Assembly: GCF_014138285.1 (NCBI RefSeq)
Contig: NZ_JACGXN010000004.1
Span: forward strand, 62,001 to 126,000
DNA: 64,000 nucleotides
Origin: Phyllobacterium myrsinacearum
GTDB taxonomy: Bacteria > Pseudomonadota > Alphaproteobacteria > Rhizobiales > Rhizobiaceae
Direction of reading: 5' to 3'
Position numbers and translations under genes: made by a program
The notes under the pieces: model-generated
The model's database searches: none
What the model saw: only the letters and a program-made list of their open reading frames with translations
Told to the model about the DNA's origin: nothing
Part shown: piece after piece, positions 53,250 to 62,599 of the stretch
Position numbering within the stretch: the stretch's first letter is position 1
Layout of the letters: every line of letters begins with the position of its first letter

Positions 53250-54233
53250 TCAGTGCTCGGAGCTGCTCTCGAGTTTCTTGCCGAGACGCGAGGCATAAAG
53301 CTCTCCGATAACGCCGCGGCGGAAGATGAGCACACAGACCATGAAGATAATGCCGGTGATGACCGTGACGGGAAATTCCGACGTGGCGAGATAATTTTCC
53401 AGCGCGGAGACAAAGCCGGCACCGATGATCGGACCGACCAGTGTGCCGATACCGCCGAGAAGCGTCATCAGCACGACTTCACCTGACATCTGCCAGCTCA
53501 CATCGGTTAGCGTCGCGAACTGAAAGACAATGGCCTTCAGACCGCCCGCCAGACCGGTGAGCGCCGCTGACATGACAAAGGCAGCGAGTTTGTAGCGCGC
53601 AACCGAATAGCCCAGCGAAATGGCGCGGTTCTCGTTTTCCCGGACGGATTTAAGAATCATGCCGAAGGGCGAGTTGATGATGCGCCAGATGATGAAAACA
53701 CCGATCAGGAAGACCGCCAGCACGAAGAAGTACATGTTAAGCGGGTCGTTCAGGTCAATGAACCCGAAGAGCTTACCGCGCGGCACGCCTTGAATACCGT
53801 CTTCGCCCTTTGTGAAGGATGCCTGCAGGCAGAAGAAGAAAAACATCTGTGACAGGGCAAGGGTGATCATGGTCGAGTAGATGCCCTGACGCCGGATCGC
53901 GAAAAAACCGATGATCAGGCCGAGTATTGCAGCGCCGAAGACGCCAAGCAGAATGCCAAGCTCCGGCGGAAATCCCCATTCCTTGACAGAATGGGCGGTG
54001 AAATAGGCGGCTCCGCCGAAGAATGCCGCATGGCCGAAAGAGAGAATTCCCGTGTAACCAAGAAGCAGGTTGAAGGCACAGGCAAACAGCGCAAAGCACA
54101 GCACCTTCATGAGGAAGACCGGGTAGAAATGGAATGGGGCCAAAATCAGCAATGCAACGCCGATGAGGATCAGCACCATTTCAAGGGTGAAGAACTTGTT
54201 CTTCTGAACAGAAGATACGGTTGTATCGGTCAT
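53250..54233 (-). CDS. livM: Branched-chain amino-acid type ABC permease LivM
   Basis: A 327-residue membrane protein of the LivM family: FNLLLGYTGILSFGHAAFFGGAAY, later VRENENRAISLGYSVARYKLAAFVMSAALTGLAG in two blocks, and TLLGGIGTLVGPIIGA. GGGAGG six bases before the ATG at 54233 marks the start; this ATG lies one base from the LivH stop. It forms the inner-membrane channel with LivH. Confidence 0.92.
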   Translation of the reverse strand: MTDTTVSSVQKNKFFTLEMVLILIGVALLILAPFHFYPVFLMKVLCFALFACAFNLLLGYTGILSFGHAAFFGGAAYFTAHSVKEWGFPPELGILLGVFGAAILGLIIGFFAIRRQGIYSTMITLALSQMFFFFCLQASFTKGEDGIQGVPRGKLFGFIDLNDPLNMYFFVLAVFLIGVFIIWRIINSPFGMILKSVRENENRAISLGYSVARYKLAAFVMSAALTGLAGGLKAIVFQFATLTDVSWQMSGEVVLMTLLGGIGTLVGPIIGAGFVSALENYLATSEFPVTVITGIIFMVCVLIFRRGVIGELYASRLGKKLESSSEH

Positions 54234-54234
54234 T

Positions 54235-55116
54235 TCAGACCTCCCTTCCGAACAGGCCTGCCGGACGGACAAGCAGAACAATCGCCATGATGACGAAGAT
54301 CACGATGTTGGACGCTTCGGGGTAGAACACTTTGGTCAGCCCTTCGAAGATTCCGAGCATGTAACCAGTGACGATGGCACCGAGAATGGAGCCCATGCCA
54401 CCGACGACAACCACGGCGAAAACGACAATGATCAGATTTGAGCCCATCAGCGGGCTAACCTGATAAATCGGTGCGGCCATGATGCCTGCGAGACCGGCAA
54501 GTCCTGCCCCAAGGCCATAGGTGAAGGTCAGGAGCAGCGGCACGTTGATGCCGAAGGCCCGAACGAGTGTAGGGTTTTCTGTGGCAGCCCGCAGATAGGA
54601 ACCCAGCCGGGTCTTTTCGATCAGCAGCCATGTGCCAAGACAGATAGCAAGCGAGGCAAGTACAACCCACGCGCGATATTTCGGCAGGAACATGAAACCG
54701 AGATTATACCCCCCAGCAAGGGCAGAGGGCACCGCATAGGGTTGACCCGCTGCACCGTAATAATAGCGGAACGTACCCTCGATCACGAGGGCGAGACCGA
54801 AGGTAAAGAGCAGCCCATACAGGTGATCTAGGTTATAGAGGCGCGAAAGCGCGACGCGCTCGACCAGTGCACCCGCGACGCCGACCACAATCGGCGCGAG
54901 AAGCAGGGCGGGCCAATAGCCGATGCCGAGCTGCGCAAGCAGGAGATAGCCGATGAAAGCGCCAAGCATGTATTGGGCGCCATGGGCGAAATTGATCACG
55001 CGCAACAGACCGAAGATGATCGCCAGACCAAGGCTGAGCATGGCATAGAACGAGCCGTTGATCAGGCCAATCAGCAATTGTCCGAACAGGGCTTGCATGG
55101 GTATCCCGAAAATCAT
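54235..55116 (-). CDS. livH: Branched-chain amino-acid type ABC permease LivH
   Basis: A 293-residue membrane protein of the LivH family: LIGLINGSFYAMLSLGLAII, RVINFAHGAQYMLGAF, and VVVGGMGSILGAIVTGYMLG. It lies two bases after LivF and is coupled to LivM downstream. Confidence 0.92.
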   Translation of the reverse strand: MIFGIPMQALFGQLLIGLINGSFYAMLSLGLAIIFGLLRVINFAHGAQYMLGAFIGYLLLAQLGIGYWPALLLAPIVVGVAGALVERVALSRLYNLDHLYGLLFTFGLALVIEGTFRYYYGAAGQPYAVPSALAGGYNLGFMFLPKYRAWVVLASLAICLGTWLLIEKTRLGSYLRAATENPTLVRAFGINVPLLLTFTYGLGAGLAGLAGIMAAPIYQVSPLMGSNLIIVVFAVVVVGGMGSILGAIVTGYMLGIFEGLTKVFYPEASNIVIFVIMAIVLLVRPAGLFGREV

Positions 55117-55118
55117 GA

Positions 55119-55829
55119 TCAGACTCCCAGTGCTTCGTTGAGCATGGCCATACGGTCCGGCAACTCCCGGACATGGAAATCGTCGATGATCTTGCCGTGG
55201 TCCACCAGATAAAATCGGTCTGCGACCTTGCTGGCGAAACGGAAGTTCTGTTCGACGAGAAGGATGGTCATACCGCGTTGCTTCAGGGTGACCAGCACTT
55301 CGCCGATGCGTTGGACGATAACGGGGGCAAGGCCTTCGGTGGGCTCATCAAGCAGCAGTAATTTGACGCCCGTGCGCAGGATGCGGGCAATTGCCAGCAT
55401 CTGCTGTTCGCCGCCCGACAATTTCGTTCCGGGGCTGTTGCGCCGCTCCTTCAGATTGGGAAACAGGTCGTATATCTCTGATATCGACATACCGCCTTTG
55501 GCAACGATGGGTGGCAGGTTGAGATTTTCATCGACAGAAAGCGTGGCGAAGATACCGCGTTCCTCCGGCACGAAGCCAATGCCCGCATGGGCCGTGCGGT
55601 GCAAAGGCACACGCATCATATCCTTGCCGTTAAACGTAATGCTGCCCGTGCGCTTGCGGATAATGCCCATGATCGAGCGCAGGGTGGTGGTTTTGCCGAC
55701 ACCGTTGCGGCCCAGAAGCGTGACGGTCTCGCCCTCATGAATGTCAAGATTGATGCCATGCAACGCATGGCCTTCACCATACCAGGCGTGAAGATCGCGG
55801 ACGGCGAGAAGGGGTTTGGTATCAGTCAT
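55119..55829 (-). CDS. livF: Branched-chain amino-acid type ABC ATPase LivF
   Basis: A 236-residue ATPase with intact Walker A (GRNGVGKTT), Q-loop region PEERGIF, signature LSGGEQQ, Walker B LLLLDEPTEG and VEQNF in place of the switch His, as is normal for LivF. The frame reaches 55910; the ATG at 55829 matches the family and overlaps the LivG stop by eight bases. Confidence 0.92.
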   Translation of the reverse strand: MTDTKPLLAVRDLHAWYGEGHALHGINLDIHEGETVTLLGRNGVGKTTTLRSIMGIIRKRTGSITFNGKDMMRVPLHRTAHAGIGFVPEERGIFATLSVDENLNLPPIVAKGGMSISEIYDLFPNLKERRNSPGTKLSGGEQQMLAIARILRTGVKLLLLDEPTEGLAPVIVQRIGEVLVTLKQRGMTILLVEQNFRFASKVADRFYLVDHGKIIDDFHVRELPDRMAMLNEALGV

Positions 55830-56643
55830 GTTCGGTCCCCATATAGGCCACGCGCACCCGTTCATCCTGGCTGACAGTCTGATAGTCGCCGGAGATGAGG
55901 ATCTCGCCACGTTGAAGGACGGTCACCTGATCGCAAAGGTCTGCCACAACCTTCAGATTATGTTCCACCATCAGAATGGCACGGTCGCGGGCGACTTCGC
56001 GGATGATGTCTGAAACGATATGCACATCCTCGTGGCCCATGCCTGCCATGGGTTCGTCCAGCAACAGCACCTTCGGGTCGAGCGCCAGCGTGGTTGCAAT
56101 CTCCAGAACACGTTTGCGGCCATAGGAGAGGTCGGCGGCGAGCTTGTTGCGGGCGTCCTGCAGACCGACAGCGCTGATCAGTTCCATGGCGCGATCATTC
56201 AGCCGGTTGAGCGCACTGGTCGGCAGCCAGAACTGGGTGGAGAGTCCGCCCGGGCGCTGTAGCGCAACGCGTACATTGTCGAGGACCGTCAGATGCGGGA
56301 AAACCGCTGAAATCTGGAATGAGCGGACCAGCCCCATGCGGGCAACCTTGGCCGGATCGGTTCTGGTGATGTCATGATCAAGGAGGGTGATCGTGCCGCT
56401 TGATGGCTGCAGAAATTTGGTCAGAAGATTGAAGACAGTGGTCTTTCCTGCACCGTTCGGGCCGATCAGAGCATGGACTTTGGCGTGATGAACATCCAGA
56501 TCGACATTGTTGACGGCGATGAAACCACCAAAGTCCCGGCGCAGGCCACGGGCGGAGAGAACCACCCGGGATCCGGCGTTACCGGCGTTCTCGGGGGAGG
56601 TATGTCCTCCCCCGAATGCCGTGTTTGTCAGCGAAGCTGTCAT
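55822..56643 (-). CDS. livG: Branched-chain amino-acid type ABC ATPase LivG
   Basis: A 273-residue ATPase with Walker A (GPNGAGKTT), Q-loop FQISAVFP, the family-type signature LSYGRKR, Walker B VLLLDEPMAG and the switch His in VEHNL. About 25 extra residues precede the domain. It starts five bases after the binding-protein gene. Confidence 0.92.
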   Translation of the reverse strand: MTASLTNTAFGGGHTSPENAGNAGSRVVLSARGLRRDFGGFIAVNNVDLDVHHAKVHALIGPNGAGKTTVFNLLTKFLQPSSGTITLLDHDITRTDPAKVARMGLVRSFQISAVFPHLTVLDNVRVALQRPGGLSTQFWLPTSALNRLNDRAMELISAVGLQDARNKLAADLSYGRKRVLEIATTLALDPKVLLLDEPMAGMGHEDVHIVSDIIREVARDRAILMVEHNLKVVADLCDQVTVLQRGEILISGDYQTVSQDERVRVAYMGTEHD

Positions 56644-56648
56644 ATGGA

Positions 56649-57854
56649 CTACTTGGCCAGATCGCAGCCGCTTTCGGCTGGCTTCATATAGGCTTCAGCT
56701 CCAGGAACCGTGGCGAGCACCTTGTAATAGTCCCATGGTTCCTTGCTTTCCGATGGCTTCTTGACTTCCATCAGATAGACATCGCTGATCAGGCGGCCGT
56801 TGGCCCCGACCTTGGCGCCGCGCCCGAAAACATCGTCGACGGGCATTTCGTGCATGGCAGCGGCAACTTTTTCGGTGTCATCAGTTCCAGCTTTCTGAAT
56901 GGCTTTCAGATACTGCATGACGCCTGAATAGGTAGCAGCCTGGATCATGTTCGGCATACGGCCCGTGCGCTTGAAGAACTTGCGTCCGAACTCGCGGGAC
57001 TGGTCGTCGCGATCCCAGTAGAAGCTTTCTGTCAGGGTCAGGCCCTGTGCTGCTTCAAGTCCGAGACCGTGCACCTCCGCCAGGGTGAACAACAAGGCGG
57101 CCAGGCGCTGGCCGCCGGATACGATACCAAATTCAGCGGCCTGTTTGATGGCGTTTGCCGTATCCAGTCCGGCATTGGCAAGTCCGATCACCTTCGCGCC
57201 GGACGACTGTGCCTGAAGCAGGAACGAGGAGTAATCGCTTGTCGCAAGCGGATGGCGTACCGACCCGACAATCTTGCCACCCTTTGAAGTGACATACTTG
57301 CTCGTCTGCTCTTCCAGTGAATAGCCGAAAGCATAATCGGCAGTCAGGAAGAACCAGGTGTCACCACCCTGTTTCACCAGCGCGCCGCCGGTGCCGACAG
57401 CGAGAGCATGGGTGTCATAGGCCCAGTGAAAACCGTAGGGCGAGCACTGCTTGCCGGTCAGTTCGGCCGTGGCCGCACCGGTCACAAGATCAATCTTCTT
57501 CTTTTCCTTGGAAATGCCCTGTACGGCGAGTGCAACAGATGACGTGGTCAGCTCCATGATCGAGTCGACCTGTTCGGTGTCATACCACTGGCGGGCAATG
57601 TTGGAGGCGATGTCAGGCTTGTTCTGATGGTCGGCCGTTATGATCTCGATCGGTGCATCCAGCACCTTGCCGCCAAAATCCTCCGCAGCCATCTTTGCGG
57701 CTTCGTAAGACCACTTGCCGCCAAAATCCGCGTAGACGCCGGATTGATCGTTCAAGATGCCGATCTTGACCTTGCCGTCGGAAATCTCTGCACTTGCCGC
57801 AGGCATAACGGTTGCGGCCATGAGAGCTGCAGTTGCAATTGCCAATAATTTCAT
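56649..57854 (-). CDS. Periplasmic substrate-binding protein, LivK-type
   Basis: A 401-residue protein with a clear signal peptide (MKLLAIATAALMAATVMPAA, cleavage near ASAEI) and the Peripla_BP_6 fold (VKIGILNDQSGVYADFGG, EIITADHQNKPD, later YDTHALAVGTGGALVKQGG). The ligand is unknown: this family binds amino acids, amides, aromatic acids and others. GGGAGG before the ATG is a strong ribosome binding site. It is the first gene of the operon binding protein-livG-F-H-M-GMC. Confidence 0.9.
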   Translation of the reverse strand: MKLLAIATAALMAATVMPAASAEISDGKVKIGILNDQSGVYADFGGKWSYEAAKMAAEDFGGKVLDAPIEIITADHQNKPDIASNIARQWYDTEQVDSIMELTTSSVALAVQGISKEKKKIDLVTGAATAELTGKQCSPYGFHWAYDTHALAVGTGGALVKQGGDTWFFLTADYAFGYSLEEQTSKYVTSKGGKIVGSVRHPLATSDYSSFLLQAQSSGAKVIGLANAGLDTANAIKQAAEFGIVSGGQRLAALLFTLAEVHGLGLEAAQGLTLTESFYWDRDDQSREFGRKFFKRTGRMPNMIQAATYSGVMQYLKAIQKAGTDDTEKVAAAMHEMPVDDVFGRGAKVGANGRLISDVYLMEVKKPSESKEPWDYYKVLATVPGAEAYMKPAESGCDLAK

Positions 57855-58157
57855 TCTGTTCTCCTCCCAAAGAAATGCCGCTCACAGGATCATCGCATGA
57901 TGGACCGTCGCGGACTTGATCGTCTCGATTGAAAATGACCCAAAGCCATGACGCAGAGATGTCTGCGCCCAAGCGGTTCGGTTCTCCTCCTCAATCCGGT
58001 CAGCTATTCCTCCCGCCGGATAATTCTTGCCCCTATGATTGTCCCGTTTGTCGTTGCAGGCAACCATTCGTTGAAAAAACTGTAGCATTGACAAATAAGT
58101 ACACAAACACCTATTTTTGCACAGAATAAGTACAAAAATGTACATGCGAGGTAAGGC
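57855..58157. other. Divergent spacer between the Liv operon and its LysR gene
   Basis: These 303 bases hold the operon promoter and the LysR promoter. The half next to LysR carries repeated AAGTAC elements (see 58094-58144). No gene is called. Confidence 0.5.
58094..58144. promoter_or_regulatory. Repeated GTAC-core sites upstream of the LysR gene
   Basis: AATAAGTACA occurs at 58094-58103 and again at 58125-58134, 31 bases apart (three helical turns). A TGTACA palindrome follows at 58139-58144, 14 bases before the LysR GTG. The arrangement fits a LysR-type regulator that controls itself and the divergent Liv operon. Confidence 0.5.
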
Positions 58158-59069
58158 GTGCGGCAATATACGTGGGATGATTTGCAGTACTTTCTGGCGG
58201 TGGCGCGGACCGGCCAGCTCACGACGGCGGCCCGTCGGCTGCGCACCAACCATGTTACTGTTTCCCGGCGGATTGACCGATTGGAGGAGGCACTTTCGGC
58301 GCGTCTGTTTGAACGAAACCCGCGCGGTTACATCCTGACCGCATTGGGCGAGAAGCTGATCGAATCCGCTGAAATCATGGAGCGCGAAGCGGAGCGGTTT
58401 CAGAATGAAGCGTCCGGCGGAACGGTGTCACTCAGCGGTGTCGTGCGCCTGAGCATTCTGGAGGGCATCGCCAATTTTTTTCTGGCAAACCGGCTCCCCA
58501 TTATGGCGAAGTCCTATCCCAGTCTTTCCGTGGAGATGGTGACGATCCAACAGATTGTCTCGCTGTCGCGCCGTGAGGCCGATCTGTCGATTACCTTGAA
58601 CGCGACGCGCACCGGTCCGTACCATCAGGAAAAGCTGATGCCCTATCGCCTGTTCATTTATGGGGCGCAGGAATACCTTGCGCAGCATCCCGTAATCCGG
58701 GAGCGCTCGGATCTGTCCGGTCACCGGTTCATTGGCTACATCGAGGACATGATTTTCACGCCGGGCCTGGACTATATGCGCGAAATCCTGCCCGGCTTGC
58801 GGCCCGCCTATCAGAGTTCGAGTGTCTTTGCCCAGTTGAGTGCTGCCCGCTCGGGGTTTGGACTTTGCATTCTGCCCTATTTCATTGCGTATAATTATCC
58901 GGAACTGGTGCCTGTCTTGCCAAAGGAAATGCATCTCAATCGCGATTACTGGCTCATCTGCCATGAGGATATTGTCAACACACCACGCATTCGCGTGCTC
59001 AGTGATTTCATCCGGTCAGAGGTTGGCAGTCAGGTGGAAATTTTTGGTGGCTATCCCTTGCTCGGCTGA
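58158..59069 (+). CDS. LysR-family transcriptional regulator
   Basis: A 303-residue regulator: DLQYFLAVARTGQLTTAARR, then NHVTVSRRIDRLEEALSARLF, and an effector domain. The GTG at 58158 follows GAGGTAAGGC. Divergence from the binding-protein gene makes the Liv operon its likely target. Its last 19 bases overlap the 3' end of the oxidase gene on the other strand. Confidence 0.87.
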   Translation: MRQYTWDDLQYFLAVARTGQLTTAARRLRTNHVTVSRRIDRLEEALSARLFERNPRGYILTALGEKLIESAEIMEREAERFQNEASGGTVSLSGVVRLSILEGIANFFLANRLPIMAKSYPSLSVEMVTIQQIVSLSRREADLSITLNATRTGPYHQEKLMPYRLFIYGAQEYLAQHPVIRERSDLSGHRFIGYIEDMIFTPGLDYMREILPGLRPAYQSSSVFAQLSAARSGFGLCILPYFIAYNYPELVPVLPKEMHLNRDYWLICHEDIVNTPRIRVLSDFIRSEVGSQVEIFGGYPLLG

Positions 59070-60175
59070 AAGCGCGTCGCGGCAAGGCGAGGTGCAATTT
59101 TTGCCAGACCGTCCGGCAAGGATTGCTGGCGAATGAGCATTGCAGCAAATTGCGAGAGGGCAGGAGCGGTCTGGATGCCGTAGCCGCCCTGTCCGGCAAG
59201 CCAGAAGAACCCGTCAACTTCGCCGTCGAAACCGGCGACGGGTGTGCGGTCCGGCGCGAAGGTGCGCAAGCCAGCCCAGCTCCGCTCGACGCGGTTGACC
59301 GGCGTGATCACTGCCTGTTCGTAACGGTAGAGACCCTCGGCGAGGATCATGTCATCGACATAGGCGTCGTGCGGTTCAACGGGAATTTCATCGCACGGGG
59401 AGACGAACAATCGACCGCCATCCGGCTTCAAGTACCATGAGTCGTTGGCGTCATCGACCACCGGCCAGCCACGCGTGTCGTAACCTTCCGGCGGAGGCAG
59501 CACGGCCACCGAACGGCGCATGGGTGTAAAGCTGAGCGGCTTGCTGCCGAAGAGACCTGCTATAACATCCGCCCACGCGCCGGAGGCGTTGACGACCGTT
59601 TTGGCACGGAATATCCGATCCGGCGTCTCGATCAGCCAACAACCGTTCGTGCGGCTCGCACGAACGACCTCACTGGACGTGTGAAGTTCAACACCGAGAG
59701 CCGCTGCCTTGCGCAGCCACCCCTGATGCAGGGCGTTGACATCGATGTCCTGTGCTTCGGCCTGATAGCAGGCCGCCTTGATATGATCGCGGTTGAGGAT
59801 AGGCACCATTTCCACGGCATGATCCACACTGATCTCCTCGACATTGATACCGTTCCGGATCAGGTCGTGGCAACGTTCGATGCCTGTCTCATCGGCAATA
59901 GTCAGTGCTCCGCGCCGCGTCAGCAGCGGTTCGGGAAACAGATTCACATCGCGCTGCTGAAACATAGGGGCACTGAAATGGTTGAGCGTCCGAATGACGT
60001 CATTGCCGTAATTAGGCAGGAATATCGCAACCGAGCGTCCTGTCGAATGGTAGGCTGGCTGGTTCTCGCGCTCGACGATGATGACCTTGTGTGTACTGGC
60101 GAGTTCGGCAGCGACGCCAACACCCGCAATCCCGGCGCCGATAACGAGAACGTCTGTATCGATTGTTTCGGTCAT
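59051..60175 (-). CDS. FAD-dependent amine/D-amino acid oxidase (DAO family)
   Basis: A 374-residue flavoprotein with the FAD motif VLVIGAGIAGVGVAAELA, an acid at the end of the second strand (IIVERE), STGRSVAIF and a late FFWLAGQGGYGIQTAPAL. Such enzymes oxidise secondary or primary amines and D-amino acids. It is the last gene of the ABC-amidase-oxidase operon, with ATGA overlap to the amidase gene, so it probably acts after the amidase on the imported compound. Confidence 0.85.
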   Translation of the reverse strand: MTETIDTDVLVIGAGIAGVGVAAELASTHKVIIVERENQPAYHSTGRSVAIFLPNYGNDVIRTLNHFSAPMFQQRDVNLFPEPLLTRRGALTIADETGIERCHDLIRNGINVEEISVDHAVEMVPILNRDHIKAACYQAEAQDIDVNALHQGWLRKAAALGVELHTSSEVVRASRTNGCWLIETPDRIFRAKTVVNASGAWADVIAGLFGSKPLSFTPMRRSVAVLPPPEGYDTRGWPVVDDANDSWYLKPDGGRLFVSPCDEIPVEPHDAYVDDMILAEGLYRYEQAVITPVNRVERSWAGLRTFAPDRTPVAGFDGEVDGFFWLAGQGGYGIQTAPALSQFAAMLIRQQSLPDGLAKIAPRLAATRFQPSKG

Positions 60176-60951
60176 ATCCGTGTCAGGTCTTTCAGATAGG
60201 GATTGCCGTCAATGGAAGCGGCAAAAGCATGCCGGTCAATGTCGGCAAAAAGCAGGTGTTCATCCGCGTTCGAGCAGGCCGCAATGAGACTGCCGTCCGG
60301 CGCGGCAATACGCGACAGGCCCGCAAAGGTGAAGCGTTCGTCGCTGCCCGCGTGGTTGACATAGGCCACGAATATCTGGTTCTCGAAAGCCCGGACCTGA
60401 ATCATGTGCGCGGCAATGAATTCCCCCGACGGACCTGCGGGGAGGGCTGTGGGCACGAGAATGATTTGGGCCCCAGCCAGAGCAAGCCGGCGGACATTCT
60501 CAGGAAATTCTACGTCATAGCAGATAAGTATCCCCAGCTTGAGCCCGGCAAGCTGGACAAGGCAGCTGGCTGGCTTTGCCGCGGTGAACAGGGCCCGCTC
60601 ATAATCGCCGTAAAGATGCGATTTCCTGTAGACGGCAGGTTGGGCGTCACCGCAGACAAAAGCTGCGCTGTTATGCACGTGATCGCCATGCCGTTCCGCA
60701 AAGCCCGCAACAATGGCTATGGCATTGGCTCTCGATATGTCCCGCAATCGGCTGATCTGGCTGCCGTTTGCAGGTTCAGCCAACGCTATGATCGCTTCCC
60801 CCGCACCATAACCGGTCAAGGCTAGTTCCGGTGCCACCAGCAGATCGGCGCCAGCTTCGGCCGCATCTTTTGCGGCTTGCTCGATGCGCGCCAGATTGGC
60901 ATCGACATCACCGCAAATCGCCTGCATCTGGAGCGCTGCCATCCGCATCAT
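60172..60951 (-). CDS. Carbon-nitrogen hydrolase (nitrilase superfamily amidase)
   Basis: A 259-residue protein with the Glu-Lys-Cys triad: APELALTGYG, YRKSHLYGDYE and LICYDVEFPE. This is the branch of amidases and N-carbamoyl hydrolases rather than true nitrilases. It is coupled by 4-base overlaps to the permease before it and the oxidase after it. A plausible route is import, amide cleavage, then oxidation of the freed amine. Confidence 0.85.
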   Translation of the reverse strand: MMRMAALQMQAICGDVDANLARIEQAAKDAAEAGADLLVAPELALTGYGAGEAIIALAEPANGSQISRLRDISRANAIAIVAGFAERHGDHVHNSAAFVCGDAQPAVYRKSHLYGDYERALFTAAKPASCLVQLAGLKLGILICYDVEFPENVRRLALAGAQIILVPTALPAGPSGEFIAAHMIQVRAFENQIFVAYVNHAGSDERFTFAGLSRIAAPDGSLIAACSNADEHLLFADIDRHAFAASIDGNPYLKDLTRI

Positions 60952-61748
60952 TTGTCATCCGTGGCCATGGCGCCAAGCAGTTTGGGTAGGTCACCGAACT
61001 TGGCGACGAGTGAAAAAATCACTGCGGCCGTAGCAACAAATAGGATCGTTACCGAAGCCATCGTGGGTGTGTAACCATAGCGAAGCGCGTTGAAAATCTT
61101 GATGGGGAGTGTTTCCAGCGTGAAACCGACGGTCATGTAGGCAACGATATACTCGTTGAGCGACAGCACGAAAGCGAAGGCGTAGCCTGAAACCAGATAG
61201 GGCAGGATGAGAGGCAGGATGACCGTGCGAAAAATGGTGCGATCATTGGCGCCCATTGTTGCGGCAGCCTCGACGAATGAGCGGTCAATGGCCGAAAATC
61301 CGAGCGACAGGGTCACCAGTGGCAATGTCACAAAGAAAATTGCATGGCCGATGACAGCGGTCCATGGCTGGCCGTAGAAACCGGTGGTGGCCCAGAATGT
61401 CAGCAGACCAAGCGCAGTGATGACAGGCGGCAGCGTGAACGGTGCAATGCCGAGGACCTGAAAAACATTTGCCCAGGGCGCAATGCGCCGCCACAGAAAC
61501 CACGAGAGTGGCAGCGCAATAAGCACGGCCAATGCCGCCGATGTGGTGGCAAGCAGGACCGAGGCAAACAGGGCACTGCGCCACTCCGGGTTCAGGAAAA
61601 TTTCACCGTACCAGCCCAGCGAAAAGCCTTGAGGCGGAAAGGCCAGCGTCTGCTTTGCGTTGACCGATACGCCTGCAACCACGATGAGTGGAAGGGCCAG
61701 AAACAGCCCTATGGCGAAGAAATAAAAGCGCCTGAGCCAGGTGATCAT
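60948..61748 (-). CDS. ABC permease, polyamine/iron family, PotC-like
   Basis: A 266-residue protein with six helices and the binding-protein-dependent permease motif EAAATMGANDRTIFRTVILPLILP. The frame reaches 61892; the ATG at 61748 with GGGAG upstream overlaps the previous stop by four bases. Second permease of the transporter. Confidence 0.88.
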   Translation of the reverse strand: MITWLRRFYFFAIGLFLALPLIVVAGVSVNAKQTLAFPPQGFSLGWYGEIFLNPEWRSALFASVLLATTSAALAVLIALPLSWFLWRRIAPWANVFQVLGIAPFTLPPVITALGLLTFWATTGFYGQPWTAVIGHAIFFVTLPLVTLSLGFSAIDRSFVEAAATMGANDRTIFRTVILPLILPYLVSGYAFAFVLSLNEYIVAYMTVGFTLETLPIKIFNALRYGYTPTMASVTILFVATAAVIFSLVAKFGDLPKLLGAMATDDK

Positions 61749-62599
61749 GCCTTTTCTCCCTTGCGGCCGATCAGCAAAGTGAGAGCGACGAGACCAAGTG
61801 TTACAAGCACCAGAAACACGGCCATGGCCGCCGCAAACGGCATGTTGGACTGGTAAATGGCCTGATCGGTGATGAGAACGGAGAGCGTCCAATGCTGCGG
61901 CCTGCCAAGAATCTGCGGTAGCAGATACGAGCCCAGCGCGAAGATGAAAACCATGATCAGCGTTGCCATGATCGTGTTGCGCAGTGCCGGCACAAGCACG
62001 TTGAAAAAAGCTCGTACGGGCGACGAACCCAGTGTCCGCGCGGCCTCCATCAGTGTTGGGTCAAGTCGGACAAGGGCGGGATAAAGAACGAGGACCGTAT
62101 AGGGAAGGGCCTGATAGACCATTCCCGTCAGCACCGCCCCGAAACTCGGCGACAGTGCGACAGCCTGTTTCATCAAGCCGAGTTGAACAAGAATGTTGGT
62201 GATCCCGGCCGTCCGCGAAAACAGGGTGGACCAGGCAAAGCCGATGATGACTTCCGACAGCGAAAGCACCGAGAGCAGGGCAACGAGCCATATCACCTGC
62301 AACCGACGCGGCAATTTTGAAAGGAGATAGGTGAAGGGCAGAGCAAGAACAACACAACACACGGCAACTGTGACGGCCAGCATCAGCGAGAAGCCGAGAA
62401 CACCACCGAAGAAGACGGTAAGAAAACGCTCGTAGTTGGAAAGGACAAAAGCGGGCGTATAGAAGCCGCCTTGCTGGCGCTGGAAGAAGCTCACCGCGAT
62501 CATTGTGCCGAATGGCACCACGAAAAACACCAGCAGCATACCCGCAGGAAAAAACAGCGGCCCGTAATCGGCTATGGATTGGGGGGCTTCGCGCTTCAT
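61745..62599 (-). CDS. ABC permease, polyamine/iron family, PotB-like
   Basis: A 284-residue protein with six helices and the motif EAARTLGSSPVRAFFNVLVPALRN. It overlaps the ATPase stop by four bases at its start and the PotC-like start by four at its end. Confidence 0.88.
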   Translation of the reverse strand: MKREAPQSIADYGPLFFPAGMLLVFFVVPFGTMIAVSFFQRQQGGFYTPAFVLSNYERFLTVFFGGVLGFSLMLAVTVAVCCVVLALPFTYLLSKLPRRLQVIWLVALLSVLSLSEVIIGFAWSTLFSRTAGITNILVQLGLMKQAVALSPSFGAVLTGMVYQALPYTVLVLYPALVRLDPTLMEAARTLGSSPVRAFFNVLVPALRNTIMATLIMVFIFALGSYLLPQILGRPQHWTLSVLITDQAIYQSNMPFAAAMAVFLVLVTLGLVALTLLIGRKGEKA

